From NCBI GenBank assembly GCA_016872555.1, contig VGZO01000020.1, forward strand, positions 1-64,000: a stretch of DNA of 64,000 nt, read 5' to 3'. The stretch is from Planctomycetota bacterium. Lineage in GTDB: Bacteria > Planctomycetota > Planctomycetia > Pirellulales > UBA1268. Shown in pieces: positions 1 through 9,686 of this stretch. The notes below the pieces were generated by a model. That model was not told the origin of the DNA. It saw nothing but the letters and a program-made list of their open reading frames with translations, and did no database searches. The stretch's first letter is position 1, and each line of letters opens with the position of its first letter. Made by a program: the position numbers and the translations under genes.

Positions 1-1
1 G

Positions 2-1396
2 CTGGCAAGCCTGGGGGGCTCGTTCAGCGGCCTCGTCCTCGCCGCGCTCGTCGCCGACAAGGGGCACGGCGCCCCGACGGCCGCAGCAGCTTCGCCCCTC
101 GCCCCGCGCCCCGGCCACTCCCCCGGGCGGGCGAAGGCGGTGATCCAGCTCTGCCAGAACGGCGGGCCGTCGCAGATGGATCTCTTCGACCACAAGCCGG
201 AGCTGTCGAAGCGGAGCGGGCAGCCCCATCCGGGCACGGTGGAGACGTTCCAGCTCGGCAACAAGAACGTCCTCCTCGGGACGCCGTTCCGGTTCTCGAG
301 GCACGGGCAGTCGGGGATGGAGTTTTCCGAAGTCATCCCCCGGCTCGGTGCGGTGGCCGACGACCTGTGCCTCGTGCGCTCGATGCACACCGACAACAAC
401 AACCATCCGTTCGCGCTCAACACGCTGCAGACGGGCAAGGTGTTCGCCGGCCGCCCGGCGATGGGGTCGTGGATCACCTACGCGCTCGGCACCGAGAACC
501 GCGACCTGCCGGCCTACGTCGTGCTCCGCGATCCGGCCGGCTACAACACCTCCGGCAAGATGGTCTGGTCGAACGGCTGGCTGCCGGCCGTCTACCAGGG
601 AACCGAGCTGGCGTCGCAGGGGACGCCGGTGCTCCACCTCGAGTCGCCGCGGAAGCCGACCGCCGCACTCCAAGCGCGGTCGCGCCGGCTGCTCGAGGCG
701 CTCAACGAGGCGCATCTCCGCGAGCATCCGGGGGAGTCGGAGCTCGAGGCACGGATCGAGAACTTCGCCCTCGCCGCTCGGATGCAGGCCTCGGCGGCGG
801 CGCTGCTCGACCTGTCGGGGGAGAGTGCCTACACGCGGCGGCTGTACGGCCTCGACGATCCCGCGACGGCCGGCTACGGCAGCCGCTGTCTGATGGCCCG
901 GCGGCTGGTCGAGGCCGGGGTGCGGTTCGTGCAGATCTTCCCGCCGCTCAAGCCGTCGTTCCAGCCGTGGGACAACCACGATCGTCTCGCCACCGGGCTG
1001 CGCACGATCTGCGGGCAGGTCGACGGCCCGAGCGCCGCGCTTGTCACCGACCTCAAGCAACGCGGCTTGCTCGACGAGGTGATCGTGATGTGGGCGGGGG
1101 AGTTCGGCCGCCTGCCGATCACGGAGAACGCCGACGGCCGCGACCACAATCGCCATGCCTTCAGCCTGCTGCTCGCCGGCGGCGGATTCCGCGCGGGGCA
1201 CGTCCACGGGGCAACGGACGACCTGGGGTATGCGGCGGTCGAGGGGCGCGTGAGCGTGCCCGATCTGCACGCCACGATCCTCCATCAGCTGGGCATCGAC
1301 CACACCCGGCTGTCGTTTCCGCACGCCGGCCGAGCCGAACGGCTCACCGACCCCGAGGTGACCGGCGCCCGCGTGGTGCGCGAGCTCCTTGCCTGA
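2..1396 (+). CDS. DUF1501 domain protein (5' end outside window)
   Basis: The reading frame is open from the first bases of the window, so the start codon lies upstream. Visible protein begins with a hydrophobic Ala/Leu/Gly stretch, then NPLAPR-like APRPG and AKAVIQLCQNGGPSQMD, the conserved DUF1501 N-terminal signature; GEFGRLP followed by DGRDHN is seen near residue 370. A GTG at 140 is an internal codon, not the start. DUF1501 proteins are Tat-exported and distantly alkaline-phosphatase/sulfatase-like; their substrate is not known. Ending is VVRELLA then TGA. Planctomycete DUF1501 genes usually follow a DUF1549/DUF1553 gene, which would be upstream of this window. Family certain, function unknown. 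Confidence 0.92.
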   Translation: MASLGGSFSGLVLAALVADKGHGAPTAAAASPLAPRPGHSPGRAKAVIQLCQNGGPSQMDLFDHKPELSKRSGQPHPGTVETFQLGNKNVLLGTPFRFSRHGQSGMEFSEVIPRLGAVADDLCLVRSMHTDNNNHPFALNTLQTGKVFAGRPAMGSWITYALGTENRDLPAYVVLRDPAGYNTSGKMVWSNGWLPAVYQGTELASQGTPVLHLESPRKPTAALQARSRRLLEALNEAHLREHPGESELEARIENFALAARMQASAAALLDLSGESAYTRRLYGLDDPATAGYGSRCLMARRLVEAGVRFVQIFPPLKPSFQPWDNHDRLATGLRTICGQVDGPSAALVTDLKQRGLLDEVIVMWAGEFGRLPITENADGRDHNRHAFSLLLAGGGFRAGHVHGATDDLGYAAVEGRVSVPDLHATILHQLGIDHTRLSFPHAGRAERLTDPEVTGARVVRELLA

Positions 1397-1645
1397 GACG
1401 GCGGGGGCACGGGAGGTGTACCGGGATCGTGAGCGGGGCATCGCGGTGACGCCGGACGCCTACCGTTCGCTCGGCGCCGCCGAGCAGGCGGGGCTCGTGA
1501 AGCGCGAGTTCCCGCGCGCTTGCTCTCCACAGCGACGAGGCCTTTCGCGGCATGCGTTCTCGAAGACATCGATCGCCCGACCGCCGGCCCCGGCAGACGG
1601 GGAAACGACGGCTCCGAACCGGCCATACGGCTCCTTCGGCCCGGC

Positions 1646-2290
1646 TCAGGGGGCGAGGCGCTCGATGATCCAGCCGTCGGCGCCGCGGCGGTAGCGGAGC
1701 CGGTCGTGGAGGCGGCTCGGCCGTCCCTGCCAGAACTCGATCCGCTCGGGCACGAGGCGGAACCCGCCCCAGTTCTCCGGCCGCGGGATCGCCTCGTCGA
1801 CGGGATGCTCGGCCCGGAACCGGGCGAACAATTCCTCGAGGGCGTCGCGCCCGGCGATCACCTCGCTCTGCGGCGAGCTCCACGCGCCGATCCGCGACGT
1901 GCTCGGGCGGCTGGCGAAGTAGGCGTCGCTCTCGGCGGTACTCGTCCGCTCGACACGCCCCTCGATCCGCACCTGCCGTTCGAGTGAGGCCCAGTGGAAC
2001 GTCAGCGCCGCATGGGGGTTGGCGGCGAGCTCGCGCCCCTTGCGGCTGTCGTAGTTGGTGAAGAAGCAGAAGCCGCGGTCGTCGAACCCGCGGAGGAGGA
2101 CGATCCGTGCCGAGGGGCGGCCGTCGGGGGTCGCGGTCGAGAGCGTCATCGCCTCGGGCTCGGGGAGGCCGGCGGCGACGGCGGCGTCGTACCAGACGGC
2201 GAACTGCCTGATCGGGTGCCGGTCGGCGGTCGCCTCGTCGAGCGCCCCCTGCTCGTATTCCTTGCGGGCGTGCGTCGAACGCGGTTCCAT
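1646..2290 (-). CDS. pdxH: Pyridoxamine 5'-phosphate oxidase
   Basis: FMN-dependent oxidase converting pyridoxamine or pyridoxine 5'-phosphate to pyridoxal phosphate (vitamin B6 salvage), cytosolic. The 214-residue product matches the usual length. Seen: [20 protein letters not shown] with [11 protein letters not shown] (FMN/phosphate-binding segment), EGRVER, the [11 protein letters not shown] motif, and the C-terminal signature [11 protein letters not shown] with RYRR. Start [12 protein letters not shown] was chosen because upstream codons in the same frame do not resemble the family and a -10-like element lies just upstream. It follows the nucleoside transporter on the same strand after 104 nt. 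Confidence 0.96.
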   Translation of the reverse strand: MEPRSTHARKEYEQGALDEATADRHPIRQFAVWYDAAVAAGLPEPEAMTLSTATPDGRPSARIVLLRGFDDRGFCFFTNYDSRKGRELAANPHAALTFHWASLERQVRIEGRVERTSTAESDAYFASRPSTSRIGAWSSPQSEVIAGRDALEELFARFRAEHPVDEAIPRPENWGGFRLVPERIEFWQGRPSRLHDRLRYRRGADGWIIERLAP

Positions 2291-2311
2291 GGGCGGCTCT
2301 CCTCTCGGGCC

Positions 2312-2320
2312 ATCGTAGCC
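2312..2320 (-). promoter_or_regulatory. -10-like element upstream of pdxH
   Basis: Minus strand reads GGCTACGAT, ending 21 nt before the pdxH start codon. It fits the recurrent GGCTAnnnT pattern seen ahead of other transcription units here. No convincing -35 hexamer was found at 16-18 nt. Confidence 0.35.
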
Positions 2321-2394
2321 GGTCCGGGGGCGACGGCGCGGCGGAACCGGCCGCGAATCGCAGTGCCGTCGGTCGCCCCGCGTGTGCGGTGCCG

Positions 2395-3849
2395 TCAGCG
2401 GCCGGTCAGGACGCCGGCGATCGCGGCGTTGAGGAGCGTGGCGAGGAACCCGGCGAACAACGCCCGGCCACCGAGCTTGGCGAGGTCGGCGCGGCGTGAC
2501 GGGGCGATCGCGCCGATGCCGCCGAGCTGGATCCCGACCGAGGCGAAATTGGCGAAGCCGGTCAGCGCGTAGGCGGCCAATTCGAACGAGCGCGGCTGCA
2601 TCGCGCCGGCGGCGAGGAGCTTCTTCATCTCCAAGTAGGCGTAGTGCTCGTTGATCGCGAGCTTGGCGCCGAGCAGCGAGCCGACCTGCTGCTGGTCGGC
2701 CGGCTCGACCCCCATCAGCATCGCCGCCGGGGCGAACAGCCACCCGAAGATCATCCGCAGCGAGAGGCCGTCGGGGATCCACGCCGTCGGCAGCCCGACC
2801 CAGCCGAGCAGCGGCTTGAGGCACGACAGCAGCCCGTCGAACATCGCCACGAAGGCGATGAACACGATCAGCATCGCGGCCACGTTGAGCGCGAGCCGGA
2901 GGCCGTCGGCGGTGCCGGCGGCGGCGGCGTCGACGGCGTTGACGTAGGGGCTCTTGACGTCGGTATGCGGCGTCAGGCCGCTCGTCTCGGGGCTCGAGGT
3001 CTCCGGAAAGATCAGCTTGGCGAGGTACAGGCTGCAGGGGCAGGCCATCACGCAGGTGGTGAGGACGGCGACCGGATCGGCGCCGTAGTTGATGTAGACC
3101 GCCATCATCCCGCCGGAGATGTGGGCGAAGCCGCTGACCATCAGCGTCGCCAGCTCGGAGCGCGTCATCCGCGGCACGTAGGGTTTGACGATCAGCGGCG
3201 CCTCGGTCTGGCCCATGAACACGTTGGCGGCCACCGACAGCGTCTCGGCGCCGCTGGTGCCCAGGAGAAACACCATCACCCGCGCGAACACGCGGACGAT
3301 CCCCTGGAGGACGCCGAAGTGGTAGAGGACGGTGAAGAACGCCGACACGAAGAGGATCGGCGGCAGCGCCTTGAAGGCGAACATGAACAGGAATTCTTTG
3401 CCCGGATTGAGGGCGATGTCGCCGGGATTGGCGAGGTTGCCGAAGACGAACTTCGCCCCCTCGTCGGAGAACCCGATGAACGCCTTGACGACCTCGCCGA
3501 CCGCCTCGAACAGCCCGCGCACCGACCACACCGTGCCGCCGAGCGTGACGCTGCCGTGGATCACGAGGACGGCGAGCGCCACCTGGAGTAGCACTCCGCC
3601 GACGACGGTCCGCCAGTTGACGGCGCGGAGGTTCGTCGACGCCGCGGCGGCGAGGACGAGGAACGCCACGCAGCCGACCAGTGCCGTGCCCTTCGGGCCG
3701 ATCGAGCCTTGGACCGCGGTGGCCAGGCCGACGAGCGCGAGGAACGCCCCGGCCAGGCCGAGCCGCCACGGCAGGGGGGTGAGGTTGGGGGTTGGCGCGG
3801 AGGTGGCGACGCCGTCGATCGCCGGGGAATCGCCGTCGTCTCGCTGCAT
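2395..3849 (-). CDS. CNT (NupC) family nucleoside transporter
   Basis: Concentrative nucleoside transporter of the inner membrane, expected to couple uptake to Na+ or H+. About 484 residues; the frame continues upstream but the Met at [13 protein letters not shown] was chosen because a multi-membrane-spanning protein follows directly and the upstream part is low-complexity. Family features seen: many Ala/Leu/Val/Gly membrane segments, [43 protein letters not shown] (substrate/ion-binding [12 protein letters not shown] signature), a cytoplasmic loop with [19 protein letters not shown], and [11 protein letters not shown]-like [14 protein letters not shown] near the C-terminus. It may be co-transcribed with pdxH. 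Confidence 0.94.
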   Translation of the reverse strand: MQRDDGDSPAIDGVATSAPTPNLTPLPWRLGLAGAFLALVGLATAVQGSIGPKGTALVGCVAFLVLAAAASTNLRAVNWRTVVGGVLLQVALAVLVIHGSVTLGGTVWSVRGLFEAVGEVVKAFIGFSDEGAKFVFGNLANPGDIALNPGKEFLFMFAFKALPPILFVSAFFTVLYHFGVLQGIVRVFARVMVFLLGTSGAETLSVAANVFMGQTEAPLIVKPYVPRMTRSELATLMVSGFAHISGGMMAVYINYGADPVAVLTTCVMACPCSLYLAKLIFPETSSPETSGLTPHTDVKSPYVNAVDAAAAGTADGLRLALNVAAMLIVFIAFVAMFDGLLSCLKPLLGWVGLPTAWIPDGLSLRMIFGWLFAPAAMLMGVEPADQQQVGSLLGAKLAINEHYAYLEMKKLLAAGAMQPRSFELAAYALTGFANFASVGIQLGGIGAIAPSRRADLAKLGGRALFAGFLATLLNAAIAGVLTGR

Positions 3850-3892
3850 CGTGTCGCACTCCGTGCCGGGGCCCGGCTTCCCGCCGGCGGCG

Positions 3893-3901
3893 AGGATAGC
3901 C
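3893..3901 (-). promoter_or_regulatory. -10-like element upstream of CNT transporter
   Basis: Minus strand GGCTATCCT, about 43 nt before the chosen transporter start; it supports that start over longer frames. Motif match only. Confidence 0.35.
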
Positions 3902-4046
3902 GGCCCGGAGGCCCCGTGCGAGGGGCGCACGACTTCCCGCCCGATGCTCACCGACGCCTCGTCGACGCGGGTTGGTATTCTCTTCCCGCCCGCCAGGGTG
4001 CAGTGCCCGATGGCGGAAGTCACTCTCGACCGAGGAGGCCCTGACG

Positions 4047-5414
4047 ATGGCAGCCAGTCGTGATTCCAGGCGTCGGTTTCTCGCCCGCTCGGGAGCGCTG
4101 CTTGGTGGATCGCTCGCCCCGATCACCCGCGTCGCCCTCGCCGCCGATTCGCCGGCCGACCGGCCGGTGTTCGCCACGATCGGCCTCCGCAACCAGGGCT
4201 GGGAGATCACCCGCAAGTCGATCAAGTTCGCCGACTTCGCGGCGCTGGCCGACGTCGATGCCGGCGTCCTCGCCCACCATGTCGCCAACGTCGAAAAGGC
4301 GCAGGGCCGCAAGCCCGACGCCTACGCCGACTACCGCCGCGTGCTCGACCGCAAGGACGTCGACGCGGTGATGATCGCCACTCCCGACCACTGGCACACG
4401 AAGATCGCCGTCGAGGCGCTGCGCGCCGGCAAGGACGTGTATTGCGAGAAGCCGCTGACGCTCACGATCGACGAGGGGAAGCTTATCGAGCGCGTCGTCA
4501 AGGAGACGGGCCGTGTCTTCCAGGTGGGCACGATGCAGCGCACCGAATCGGACGGTCGGTTCCTCCAAGCCGTGGCACTGGTCCGCGACGGCCGGATCGG
4601 CACCGTCAGGAAGGTGACCTGCGGAATCAACGGCATGGAGCCGTCGCCGGAGATCCCCGAGGCTCCGGTGCCCAGCGGCCTCGACTGGGACACCTGGCTC
4701 GGCCCCGCCCCCGCGGTGCCCTACCGGGCGCTGCCGCAGCTCCGCGAGGGCTACGGCGGCGGCGTGCCGCTGTTCAGCAACTGCCACTACTCGTTCCGCA
4801 ACTGGCACGAGTATTCCGGCGGCAAGCTCACCGACTGGGGAGCGCATCACGTCGACATCGCCTGCTGGGCGCTGGGTGCCACCGACACCGGCCCGAGCCG
4901 GATCACGCCGCTGGAGTACACGCTGCCGGTCCCCTACACCGACGGCCACCCGACGGTCGCCGACCGCTACAACGCGGCGACCGAGTTCACGATTCGCGCG
5001 GCGATGCCCGGCGACGTGGAGATGCTGATCACCAGCGCCGGTGACAACGGGATCCTGTTCGAGGGGACGAAGGGGCGGTTTTTCGTCAACCGCGGGAAGA
5101 TCACCGGCGCCCCGGTCGACGAGTTGAAGGAGCGGCCGCTGCCCGAAGGGGCGATCGAGGCGGTGTATGGCGGGCCGGTGGCCGAGAACCACACCGCCAA
5201 CTTCATCGACGCGATGCGCGCGAGGAAGCAGCCGATCTCCGACGTCTGGTCGCACAACCGGATGCTCGAGATCTGCCACCTCGCCAACATCGCGATGCGC
5301 CTCGGACGCGAGGTCGCCTGGGATCCGGTGAAGCGCGAGATCACGGGCGACGCGCAGGCCAACGCGTTCCTGGCGCGCGAGAGCCGCGCCGGCTACCGGA
5401 TCGAGGGCGCCTGA
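4047..5414 (+). CDS. Tat-exported Gfo/Idh/MocA family oxidoreductase
   Basis: NAD(P)-dependent sugar/inositol-type oxidoreductase with a twin-arginine signal: [19 protein letters not shown] at residues 6-24, then an Ala-rich cleavage region. The nucleotide-binding half contains [21 protein letters not shown] followed by YCEKPLT, the catalytic-site EKP signature. The C-terminal half carries [27 protein letters not shown] (His-rich active-site segment) and the typical [15 protein letters not shown] tail. Start fixed by GAGGAGG 9 nt upstream. 455 residues, normal for planctomycete secreted members. It probably acts on sugars or sugar derivatives in the cell envelope; exact substrate cannot be read. 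It is divergent from the transporter upstream. Confidence 0.95.
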   Translation: MAASRDSRRRFLARSGALLGGSLAPITRVALAADSPADRPVFATIGLRNQGWEITRKSIKFADFAALADVDAGVLAHHVANVEKAQGRKPDAYADYRRVLDRKDVDAVMIATPDHWHTKIAVEALRAGKDVYCEKPLTLTIDEGKLIERVVKETGRVFQVGTMQRTESDGRFLQAVALVRDGRIGTVRKVTCGINGMEPSPEIPEAPVPSGLDWDTWLGPAPAVPYRALPQLREGYGGGVPLFSNCHYSFRNWHEYSGGKLTDWGAHHVDIACWALGATDTGPSRITPLEYTLPVPYTDGHPTVADRYNAATEFTIRAAMPGDVEMLITSAGDNGILFEGTKGRFFVNRGKITGAPVDELKERPLPEGAIEAVYGGPVAENHTANFIDAMRARKQPISDVWSHNRMLEICHLANIAMRLGREVAWDPVKREITGDAQANAFLARESRAGYRIEGA

Positions 5415-5441
5415 CGAGGGCCCCGCACGCCGCCGCTGCCG

Positions 5442-6566
5442 TCACCGCGCCGCCGCCTCGGCCTCGGTGAACGGGCCGGCGAGGACGGCGGATGGTTGGT
5501 CGCGCCGGCCGGTCTCGTCGATCACGACCCGAGCCTGCCCGAGGAGGGCCTCGGGCACCCGCCACCGGGTGCGGTCGTATCCCGGTGCCGCGAGGTTGAT
5601 CGACAGCCGGGGCGGCCGTTCGCGGGCGGTCTCGCCGATTGCCACCGTCGCCGGATCGACGCCGTCGAGCAGGTCGCCGGCGAGTCGGCCGGCGAGGAGC
5701 CCGACCTCGTGGAAATCGAAGCCGACGTCGAACAGCGTTCCCCGGTCGGGCTTGCCGGGCACCACCGTGAACACCGGCACGCCGGCCTTCGCGGCGGCGG
5801 CGACGACCGACTCGGCCACCGCGGAGACGGTGGTGTCACCGGGAATGAACACGGCCTCGACGCCGCGCGACAGCGTCGCCTGGATCGCCTCGACCACCCC
5901 GGAGGAGTTCTCGACGGCCGCCTCGACGAGCTCGATCCCGCGCGCCCGGCAACTCGCCCGGGCGAGTTCCATGAAGCGCCGCGAGTTGGCCTCCGCCGGA
6001 TTGTGGGCGACGCCGACGCGGGCCAGTCGGGGATTGACGTCGCGCGCGATGCGGAACGTCGCGTCGACCGGGGCGAGGCTTCCGTAGCCGACGAGGTGGC
6101 GGGGATGGACCATCGGATCGGAACGGTCGAAGCCGACTCCCGCCGAGAACGGATCGGCGACCGCCGAGAAGACGTGCAGCACGCGGCCGCGGGCGTTGGC
6201 GGTGGCCAGGGCCTGCAGCGACGGCGTGCTCGACGTCAGCGCCAGATCGAACGCCCCCCCGGCGATCTCCCGGGCGATTGCATTTGCCTGGCCGAGATCC
6301 CCTTCGGCGTTGTAACGCCGGATCGTCACCGTCTTGCCATCGACGTAGCCGCGCTCGGCGAGCCCGTCGATCATCCCACGGACGGCGTCGTCGAGCAGCG
6401 TCGTGCTCACCTGCTGGAGGACCGCCACGGCGGGCATCGTGCGCGTGGCCCGGCTGCGGTCGGTGGCGAGGAGCAGAGCCGAGGCGCCGCCGAGGAGGAG
6501 CATCGTGGGGAGGGCGTGCCGGGCGGCCCGGACGAGCGTCGCGTGGGCTGCGGGGAGGGGGCTCAT
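5442..6566 (-). CDS. ABC transporter substrate-binding protein (TrpX-like)
   Basis: Periplasmic binding protein of the ABC_sub_bind family, whose known members bind tryptophan, tyrosine or related compounds. Residues 17-36 form a hydrophobic N-terminal segment; the body shows VAVLQQVSTTLLDDAVRGMI, DLALTSSTPSLQAL, VGVAHNPAEANS and the FDVGFDFHEVGLLAGRLA stretch near the C-terminus, all typical of the family. 374 residues. Its ATG overlaps the stop of the ATPase gene (ATGA), so it is the last gene of a four-gene operon with STAS protein, permease and ATPase. Ligand is inferred only at family level. Confidence 0.88.
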   Translation of the reverse strand: MSPLPAAHATLVRAARHALPTMLLLGGASALLLATDRSRATRTMPAVAVLQQVSTTLLDDAVRGMIDGLAERGYVDGKTVTIRRYNAEGDLGQANAIAREIAGGAFDLALTSSTPSLQALATANARGRVLHVFSAVADPFSAGVGFDRSDPMVHPRHLVGYGSLAPVDATFRIARDVNPRLARVGVAHNPAEANSRRFMELARASCRARGIELVEAAVENSSGVVEAIQATLSRGVEAVFIPGDTTVSAVAESVVAAAAKAGVPVFTVVPGKPDRGTLFDVGFDFHEVGLLAGRLAGDLLDGVDPATVAIGETARERPPRLSINLAAPGYDRTRWRVPEALLGQARVVIDETGRRDQPSAVLAGPFTEAEAAAR

Positions 6567-7375
6567 ACGTAGGATTCCGCAAGCGTGCGCGCGGCCTGGT
6601 CGTCGAGTTGATCGGCACGGCGCAGGGCGTCGAAGCGCTCGGCGAGGTCGTCGGCGGTGAGCCGGCGCTTCGCCGCCCCGGCCACGTCGAGGGCGATCCG
6701 GCCGCGGTGGATGAGGAGGAGCCGGTCGCCAAGCGCCGCCGCCTGGGCCAGGGAATGCGTGACCATCAGGGCGGTCAGCCGCTGCTCGCGGATGATCCGT
6801 GCGGTGGCCTGGATGACGCGGTCGGCCGCGGCCGGGTCGAGGGCCGCGGTGTGCTCGTCGAGAAGGAGCAACTCCGGACGCTGCCAGGTGGCCATCGACA
6901 GGGTCACGATCTGGCGCTGCCCTCCCGAGAGCGAGCCGATCGGCTGGTCGAGGCGTCGGTCGAGGCCGGGGACGATCGCCGCCAGCCGGCGTGCCGCTTC
7001 GTCACGGAGCTTCCGGCTCGTCGCCCAGCGGAGCCCGGCGGAGCGCCCGCGGCAGGCGGCGACGGCGATGTTCTCGAGCACGGTCAGCCCGGCCGCCGTC
7101 CCCGCCCGCGGATCCTGGTAGACGCGCCCGACCAACGACGCGCGCCGGTCCTCGCGCCAGTGCGTGACGTCGATACCGGCCAGCCGCATCGTGCCGCCGT
7201 CGAGCGGCACCGTGCCGGCGATCGCTCCGAGCAGCGTGCTCTTCCCGGAGCCGTTGGTCCCGATGACGACGACGAACGAGCCGGCCGGAATGCCCAGCGA
7301 GATCCCGTCGACGGCGCGCACGGTGGGGCCGCCGGGGGAGGCGAAGGCGACGGTGGCGTCAACGAGCTCGAGCAT
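6563..7375 (-). CDS. ABC importer ATPase subunit
   Basis: ATP-hydrolysing subunit energising the adjacent permease. Seen: Walker A GTNGSGKST at about residue 38, Q-loop VYQDPRAG, signature SLSGGQRQ, Walker B LLLLDEHTAALDP with the catalytic Glu, and H-loop MVTHSL. 270 residues. VYQDPRAGTAAGLTVLENIA resembles ATPases paired with TrpX/YkpA-type importers rather than MetN. Gene overlaps the permease by 17 nt and the binding-protein gene by 4 nt, so translation is probably coupled. Confidence 0.93.
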   Translation of the reverse strand: MLELVDATVAFASPGGPTVRAVDGISLGIPAGSFVVVIGTNGSGKSTLLGAIAGTVPLDGGTMRLAGIDVTHWREDRRASLVGRVYQDPRAGTAAGLTVLENIAVAACRGRSAGLRWATSRKLRDEAARRLAAIVPGLDRRLDQPIGSLSGGQRQIVTLSMATWQRPELLLLDEHTAALDPAAADRVIQATARIIREQRLTALMVTHSLAQAAALGDRLLLIHRGRIALDVAGAAKRRLTADDLAERFDALRRADQLDDQAARTLAESYV

Positions 7376-8270
7376 GGCCGCGGCGCTGGAGGAAACGGGG
7401 GGCGACGAGGGCGGCGAGGACGACGACCGCCGTCGCCGCCTTGAGCCAGTCGGGGTCGAGGCCGGCGCGGAGGGCGGTGGCGACGAGGAGCCGGAAGGTG
7501 ACGCTGCCGGCGGCCGTCGCTACCAGTGCGCCCCCGAGACGCACGGGGCCGATGAGCGCCGCGCCGAGGAACACGCTCGCCATGCCCCACACGACCATCC
7601 CGATTCCCATCTGCACGTCGGTGAACCCCTGGTACTGGGCAACCACCGCCCCCGACAGGGCGCACAGCGCGTTGGCGATCGCCAGTCCCGCGAGTGTCAT
7701 CAGCCCGGTGTCGCGGCCCAGCGCCCGGGCCATCGTCGCGGTGTCGCCACCGGCGCGCATCGCGGTGCCGAGCTCCGTCCGGAAAAAGGCCCACAGCGCA
7801 GCGATCGCCAGGCCGACCAGCAGCGCGACGAACACCGTCCGGGCGGCTTCCCCGGCGAGGGCTGCCGGCAGCCCGGCGTGCTCGACGAGCGGTGCGACGG
7901 TCGCCTCGGCACGGTCGAGCAGCGTGGTCGTCGACGACAACGGCAGGTTGCTCCTCCCGAGGACGACGAGGTTCACGCTCGCCAGGGCCGTGGTCACCAG
8001 GATCCCCGACAGCAGCCGCTCGACGCCGAGAAAGGCGTGGAGGAACGCCGTCGTGCAGCCGGCAACGGCCCCCGCGCCCAGGGCCGCGAGCGTCGCCAGC
8101 AGGGGATCGACCCCGCTGGCCAGGGCCACGGCCGCGACGACGCCGCCGAGTGTGAACGATCCGTCGGTGGTGACGTCGGGAAACGAGAACAGCTTGTAGC
8201 TCACGAACACACCGAGGGCGACCAGCGCCAACGCCAGCCCGAACGTCCAGGTCGAGAGCAGCGTGATCAT
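7359..8270 (-). CDS. ABC importer permease (BPD_transp_2 type)
   Basis: Membrane channel subunit of the importer. 303 residues with about eight to nine hydrophobic segments; starts MITLLSTWTFGLALALVALGV and carries SFPDVTTDGSFTLGG, a motif typical of the LivH/RbsC-like permeases that partner TrpX-type binding proteins, plus MRAGGDTATMARALGRDT in the cytoplasmic coupling loop. The C-terminus is basic (RRGHARAR). The start overlaps the end of the STAS gene by 4 nt (ATGA). Confidence 0.92.
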   Translation of the reverse strand: MITLLSTWTFGLALALVALGVFVSYKLFSFPDVTTDGSFTLGGVVAAVALASGVDPLLATLAALGAGAVAGCTTAFLHAFLGVERLLSGILVTTALASVNLVVLGRSNLPLSSTTTLLDRAEATVAPLVEHAGLPAALAGEAARTVFVALLVGLAIAALWAFFRTELGTAMRAGGDTATMARALGRDTGLMTLAGLAIANALCALSGAVVAQYQGFTDVQMGIGMVVWGMASVFLGAALIGPVRLGGALVATAAGSVTFRLLVATALRAGLDPDWLKAATAVVVLAALVAPRFLQRRGHARAR

Positions 8271-9505
8271 GCCGCCTCCCTCCCGATGGTCAGCGGGGCG
8301 AACCAGCAGCGACCCCGCGCGAGGGTCGGCCGGCCGCTGCCGAGGACCGGCTGGGGATCGGTGAGGAGGTGGAGCAGGGCCAGGGGGGGCGAGGCGGCGA
8401 GATCGGCGACCGTGGCGGCGAGATCGCCGGGGCCGCGCTTCAGGGGCCGTGGTGGAAAGACGACGGCGTGAAAATGACCGGCCGGTGCCGCGCCCCCGAG
8501 CGGTCGGACGAACGACGCGAGCGGCGATCCCGCGGCGCCTCGTGTCGCAACGCCGACGACGATCGCGGCGCGCCGGGCGTGGACGGGCTCGCGCGAAAAG
8601 CTCAGCCAGCGTGCCGCGACGGTGCGGTCAGCCACACCGGGACGGTCGTCGGCGGTGATCTCGGAAAGCGGGCGGATCAATTCGGCGCCGACGAGCCCGT
8701 GGACCTCGCCCGCGACGACCAGCGCCACCGTGTCGGCGGCCGTCGAGTCGACAAGCTGCGTCGCCAGGTCGTCGATGGCGATCGGCTCCTCGGTCGCCAT
8801 CTCGAAGCCGGCACGCCCCGACGGGACCCCGCGCCAGACCAGGCCGTGGCCGACGTCCAGCTCCGCAACGAGGTCGCCGGTGGCCGTGACGTAGTCGACG
8901 ATGGAGAACGGCCGTGGCCGCCGATGGAACGCGATCCCCCCGGCGGCGAGAACCTCTCCGGCGCGCGACGCCAGCGGCAGATCCTCGACCAAGGCCCCGA
9001 GCCCGAGCGCGAAACAGTCGCCGGGGAACGCGAGACGGGGCGCCCCGGCGTGGCGCCCCGTCGACAGCGCCGTGTCCGATCCGACGACCCGGCCGGCGAC
9101 CGGCGCGGTGGGTGACTCGAGTCCGATCCAGCGGATCGCGCCGCTCGTGTGGTCGGGGGAGGGCGTCACGGCCGGGGCCAGCACCGCGGCCGGCGGAGCG
9201 GATTCCATCAGCAGCGGGGACAACCGGGTGAGGTCGAGCACTTTCCGCACCGGCGGGCTTGCCGCCCGGATCCGGCACCGTCCCCCGACCCGCTCGGCGG
9301 CGCGGTTGATCTCGAACAACACGCGGATCCCTGCCGAACTGAGGAACCCGCAGTCGGCGAGGTCGAGCGCCAACGCATGGTGGCCGCGTCGCAGCTCGTC
9401 GTCGACGGCGCGCGCAAGCACCGCGGCGTGCTCGGCGTCGAGCCGTCCGGAGACGCTCACCACCAGTGCGTCGGGCGTTTCCCGCACGGTGATCGAGATG
9501 TCCAT
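8267..9505 (-). CDS. STAS-domain protein with long unidentified C-terminal region, heading ABC operon
   Basis: Residues 1-100 are a STAS (anti-sigma-antagonist-type) domain: VSVSGRLDAEHAAVLARAV, LALDLADCGFLSSAGIRVLF, with Ser56/Ser57 at the usual phosphorylation position, and CRIRAASPPVRKVLDLTRL. Residues 110-412 are not recognised; they contain no clear membrane segment or catalytic signature, but look globular (LAFPGDCFALGLGALVED, GLVWRGVPSGRAGFEMATEE). STAS domains in SpoIIAA-like proteins bind partner kinases or anti-sigma factors; whether this one controls transport or transcription is inference. It is first in a four-gene overlapped operon with the importer, which argues for a direct link to that importer. 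Confidence 0.8.
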   Translation of the reverse strand: MDISITVRETPDALVVSVSGRLDAEHAAVLARAVDDELRRGHHALALDLADCGFLSSAGIRVLFEINRAAERVGGRCRIRAASPPVRKVLDLTRLSPLLMESAPPAAVLAPAVTPSPDHTSGAIRWIGLESPTAPVAGRVVGSDTALSTGRHAGAPRLAFPGDCFALGLGALVEDLPLASRAGEVLAAGGIAFHRRPRPFSIVDYVTATGDLVAELDVGHGLVWRGVPSGRAGFEMATEEPIAIDDLATQLVDSTAADTVALVVAGEVHGLVGAELIRPLSEITADDRPGVADRTVAARWLSFSREPVHARRAAIVVGVATRGAAGSPLASFVRPLGGAAPAGHFHAVVFPPRPLKRGPGDLAATVADLAASPPLALLHLLTDPQPVLGSGRPTLARGRCWFAPLTIGREAA

Positions 9506-9686
9506 CGGCGGTGATCCACGGCGACCGACGAGGACTGAGCCGCGTCAGCATAGTGGGTGTTGCTCCGGGCGTGCCAGCGACGAGCGCGGTCCGCGAGCGC
9601 TGCTCGGTGGATTGTGCGGAGGGAGTGTCTTCGGGCGCCGGGGCGATCACCCGCCGAAGCAGCGGCGGGGGCCGCCGATCGCCTGA

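Noticed and set aside
2644-3591. Plus-strand His/Arg/Glu-rich open frame opposite CNT gene
   Set aside because: Antisense of membrane helices gives this pattern; no supporting start or family.
1646-4312. Long minus-strand open frame (888 codons) running through pdxH and the CNT/oxidoreductase region
   Set aside because: Only its last 214 codons are real (pdxH); the rest is Arg/Pro-rich shadow of the CNT and Gfo/Idh/MocA genes, a known effect of high GC.
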